Assembly (NCBI GenBank): GCA_002179805.1
Contig: NAVB01000229.1
Span: 1 to 35,504 of the forward strand
Reading direction: 5' to 3'
DNA: 35,504 bases
Origin: Acanthamoeba lenticulata
Taxonomy: Eukaryota > Discosea > Longamoebia > Acanthamoebidae
Shown one piece after another: positions 33,262 to 35,504 of this stretch. Each line of letters starts with the position of its first letter. The stretch's first letter is position 1. The notes beneath the pieces were generated by a model. That model was not told the DNA's origin. It worked only from the letters and a program-made list of their open reading frames with translations, and did not search any database. Both the position numbers and the translations under genes were made by a program.

Positions 33262-33397
33262 CTTCACCTCTTGTTGCAAAAGATTAAAATTGTATTTTCT
33301 ACGCAAGAAAAAGAAATCAACATTTAATTGTATTTTTTGCGTTGGAACGGTAAACATGCGTGTCTCATGGCCAACAAGAGCAGGTACAACTGCATAC

Positions 33398-33928
33398 TTA
33401 GTGCACAGGGATGTTCCAGCGGAAGACGAACCACTGCTGCTGGACCGAGGTCTGAACGGCCTGCGACCAGAAGCGGTACTGAAGGCCGGTGCGCGTCACG
33501 TAGGTGAAGTCGAACACGAGCGTGGTCCAGTCACGGCACAGCATGGGCTTGCCAATCGAGTAGCGGCCGCCGTGGTTGTCCAGGGCCGGGTTGACGCCCA
33601 GCTGGGTGTCCATGGTGATGTCGCCGTTGGAGCGCGTGATGGTGAAGGAGAGGTCGGTGTTGTCAAAGCCCATGACAGTGAGCTTGTTGTTGAGCTGCGC
33701 GATGATGTCGGCCTCCACGGTCTTGTTGCCGAGGTCGACGTTGGCCGTGATCTGGGCGAAGAAGTCGCGGAACTGCTTGTAGGTGGCCCTCTCGGCGTAG
33801 AAGGACTCCAGGTCGACAAAGGCCGGCTGGGACGGGTCCCACTCGCTGTCCTGGCAGAAGAACAGGACCCCCTGCGCGGCGTTGACCACGAAGAGGGCGA
33901 AGACAATGGCAAAGATGGTGGCCTTCAT
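33398..33928 (-). CDS. Small secreted protein of unknown family
   Basis: Single-exon gene of 176 residues, the only complete intronless gene in the window. The N-terminus is a clear signal peptide (KATIFAIVFALFVV, likely cleavage near NAAQG at 16-20). The mature part has two cysteines (FFCQD at the start and LCRDW later), a YKQFRDFFAQITANVDLG segment, then alternating strands FTITRSNGDITM and TLVFDFTYVT and a Trp-rich end (QQQWFVFRWNIPVH). No membrane anchor or KDEL-type tail is seen, so secretion or a vacuolar location is likely. One NxT site (GNKT) and possibly others could be glycosylated. I do not recognise the family. The start was taken at the ATG beginning the signal peptide rather than an upstream in-frame TTG-type codon. 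It is 136 bp from the MTFMT start. Confidence 0.75.
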   Translation of the reverse strand: MKATIFAIVFALFVVNAAQGVLFFCQDSEWDPSQPAFVDLESFYAERATYKQFRDFFAQITANVDLGNKTVEADIIAQLNNKLTVMGFDNTDLSFTITRSNGDITMDTQLGVNPALDNHGGRYSIGKPMLCRDWTTLVFDFTYVTRTGLQYRFWSQAVQTSVQQQWFVFRWNIPVH

Positions 33929-34663
33929 TGGTGCGTGCTGTGGGTCTTGTTCTTGTTGTGTATGATTGAGCGAACAGTCCCCAAGCATTTATGGAGCCGC
34001 CGAGACCACGGGAGATGAGGATACCTACGCACGTAGACGACGGGGGCCTGAACATCAAGATTGGCGAATGCTCACGACTGGTCGCAGTCCAATCTAGGCA
34101 CTGTGCAACCAATGAAAACCGCAGCGGCGGAGGTCAGCTGTCGCCGCAATACATCACGCTGACTGTTAGAGGTTGACGCGAACCAGGAACATCATCCGAG
34201 GACGAAATGAAGAAAATCAGTAACCTGTCATTTTATGTAAACCTGACCACCTCTTGCATGTGGTTGGTCGGGTGAACAATAAGAATAGTAATAAAGCAGC
34301 CCCTTGAACAGCGCCCACGTGGGCGTACTGAAACCTAGGTGTTCTTACTGTCCCCTTACCTCTTCAACTGCCCGGCTGCCTGTGGACCGGGTCTTCCTGA
34401 GGCAACGCGGCTGTTAACAAGGCCATGCGGCCACCACCTGGGCATTTGTTCCTTTAGGCTCTTTGCTTCTGGTGGCCCTTTTGTTCTTTTCCTTGTCCAC
34501 CAAGCGCATGGGATGACCCATAGGCTCGCTTCTTGATCTTATAAAAAATATGAGTTAAATGTTGGCCAATTACGCAAGTTTTGTTCTCCAACATTTGCAA
34601 CATTACAAAGCAACACAGTCGTCTCTTCAAAGAAGGACTTGGCAAGGGAGCGGGGCTGGTGCG
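33929..34663. other. Intergenic region without recognised gene
   Basis: 735 bp, the longest gene-free stretch. It must hold the promoter of the small secreted protein (to its left) and the 3' UTR of uracil-DNA glycosylase (to its right). Short open frames (for example 34339-34536 plus) show no family pattern. No tRNA A/B boxes were found by eye. Nothing else supported. Confidence 0.45.
33986..33994 (-). promoter_or_regulatory. TATA-like element before the small secreted protein
   Basis: CCATAAATG on the minus strand, about 58-66 bases upstream of the ATG at 33928, a reasonable spacing for a TATA box with a 5' UTR of about 30 bases. Weak match to TATAAA. Confidence 0.3.
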
Positions 34664-35504
34664 TTACGGGCTGAGGGTCCAGTCAATGGGCTGCTTGCCC
34701 ATCTCCTGTAACAGCTCATTGCACTTGGAGAAGTGTTTACAGCCCAAGAACTTGCCTCCCGCCTGCCACAACACGAGAAGAGGTGCGTCAGCACCAACTT
34801 GGGGACGAAATGGGGCGAGATCGGAGAAGCAAAAACAAACCAGGGGTGACGGGTGGGGCGCTTCCAGGATGTGATGCTTTGTCTTGTCGACGCCCTTGGC
34901 CTTTTTGATGGCGAACTGGCCCCAAAGGAGGAACACCACGCCCTCCTTCTTGTCGTTCACCACTCTGGGCACGTCAGAGCAGTAAGACGTCCACCGCCAA
35001 GCCAAAACCAACAGCAAGAAGAAGAAGAAGAAGAAAAAGAAGCAAAGCTGTACTCGAGGATGCGGTCGGTGAAGGTCTGCCAGCCACACTTCTCATGCGA
35101 GTTGGCCTTGCCCTCGTTCACGGTCAGCCTGAGGAGACATCTCGTCAGCACCATGAGGAGGAAGAACACAGATCGTGATGCGCCGCGTACGTGGCGTTGA
35201 GCATGAGCACGCCCTGGCGCGCCCACTCCTCGAGGTAGCCGTGCTTGGGCGGCACGAAGCCCTCGATGTCTGTACTGAGCTCCTTGTAGATGTTCTTGAG
35301 CGAGGGCGGAAGGGCCACGCCCTTCTTGACCGAGAAACAGAGGCCGTGCGCCTGGTTCTCCTTGATGTAGGGATCCTGCCCGATGATCACCACCTTGACC
35401 TGGTCGAACGGCGTGTAGTTGAGCGCATTAAGCACCTCCTGTTTATTTTTGTTTTATTATTTATTGGTTTTGTTTTTGTTTTTGTTTTTTTGTTTTGTTT
35501 TGTT
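34664..35504 (-). CDS. UNG: Uracil-DNA glycosylase, family 1, 5' part outside window
   Basis: Partial gene; visible exons in transcript order 35191-35438, 35054-35128, 34841-34964 and 34664-34762, 181 residues. The sequence from 35439 to the right edge is intron, and earlier exons lie outside. The enzyme removes uracil from DNA in base excision repair (nucleus or mitochondria). Catalytic motif 1, VVIIGQDPY with the water-activating Asp, is followed by the uracil-pocket segment HGLCFSV. Then come GVLMLNAT with the Asn that recognises uracil, [34 protein letters not shown], and motif HPSPL with the catalytic His and the intercalating Leu. The end, [24 protein letters not shown], is typical. After HPSPL the spliced sequence reads AGGKFLGC, one residue shorter than SxxRGFFGC in human. 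All phases close without shift. Confidence 0.93.

Noticed and set aside
33200..34018. 272-codon plus-strand frame
   Set aside because: It is antisense to the small secreted protein, which has a signal peptide and better amino acid make-up; GC-rich codons keep the opposite strand open.
34339..34536. 65-codon frame and possible tRNA in the right intergenic region
   Set aside because: No B-box GGTTCGANNCC, no cloverleaf seen by eye, and the frame has no initiation context or family pattern.

Overview
This is nuclear DNA of a free-living amoebozoan, most likely Acanthamoeba or a close relative. The reasons are GC-rich exons, genes packed tail to head, many short introns (about 50-165 nt) with donors mostly of the form GTRCGT, GTRCGC or GTTCGT and CAG acceptors, and a MyTH4 myosin with an N-terminal WW domain resembling the class IV myosin known from Acanthamoeba. 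No prokaryotic operon, CRISPR array, rRNA or tRNA gene was seen. All gene models below were built by hand: exon joints were chosen so that reading frame, GT/AG borders and family alignment agree. No search or expression data were available.

Layout, left to right. (1) 1-1492 (+): 3' part of a RhoGEF (end of DH, PH, long Ser/Pro tail). (2) 1604-2185 (-): proteasome maturation factor POMP/UMP1. (3) 2629-4866 (+): protein O-mannosyltransferase without a MIR domain, divergent from POMP. (4) 5310-11734 (+): 24-exon myosin (WW, motor, one IQ, helical-repeat tail, MyTH4). (5) 11868-13598 (-): secreted MACPF-domain protein. (6) 13835-18823 (-): Integrator subunit 2, 17 exons. (7) 18894-19992 (-): unrecognised 343-residue protein. 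(8) 20022-22282 (-): 729-residue protein with two chromodomain-like modules. (9) 22596-24569 (+): RNA polymerase I subunit A49, divergent from gene 8. (10) about 24968-28470 (+): AP-5 complex zeta subunit. (11) 28589-31401 (+): TRAF7-like RING/TRAF-zinc-finger/WD40 protein. (12) 31520-33261 (-): mitochondrial methionyl-tRNA formyltransferase. (13) 33398-33928 (-): small secreted protein. (14) 34664 to the right edge (-): 3' part of uracil-DNA glycosylase.

Most genes are conserved housekeeping functions (proteasome assembly, ER glycosylation, snRNA 3' processing, Pol I transcription, endosomal coat, mitochondrial initiation, base excision repair) with no obvious shared pathway, as expected for a compact eukaryotic chromosome rather than an operon or island. 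The least ordinary elements are the WW-myosin with a proline-rich loop 2 and a repeat tail, the MIR-less mannosyltransferase, the MACPF and small secreted proteins, and the tandem chromodomain-like protein. At the gene-structure level there are a probable GC-AG intron in AP5Z1, a start-codon-only coding exon in POMP, a run of four stop-free introns of length divisible by three in INTS2, and introns that fall into a few distinct low-complexity types.
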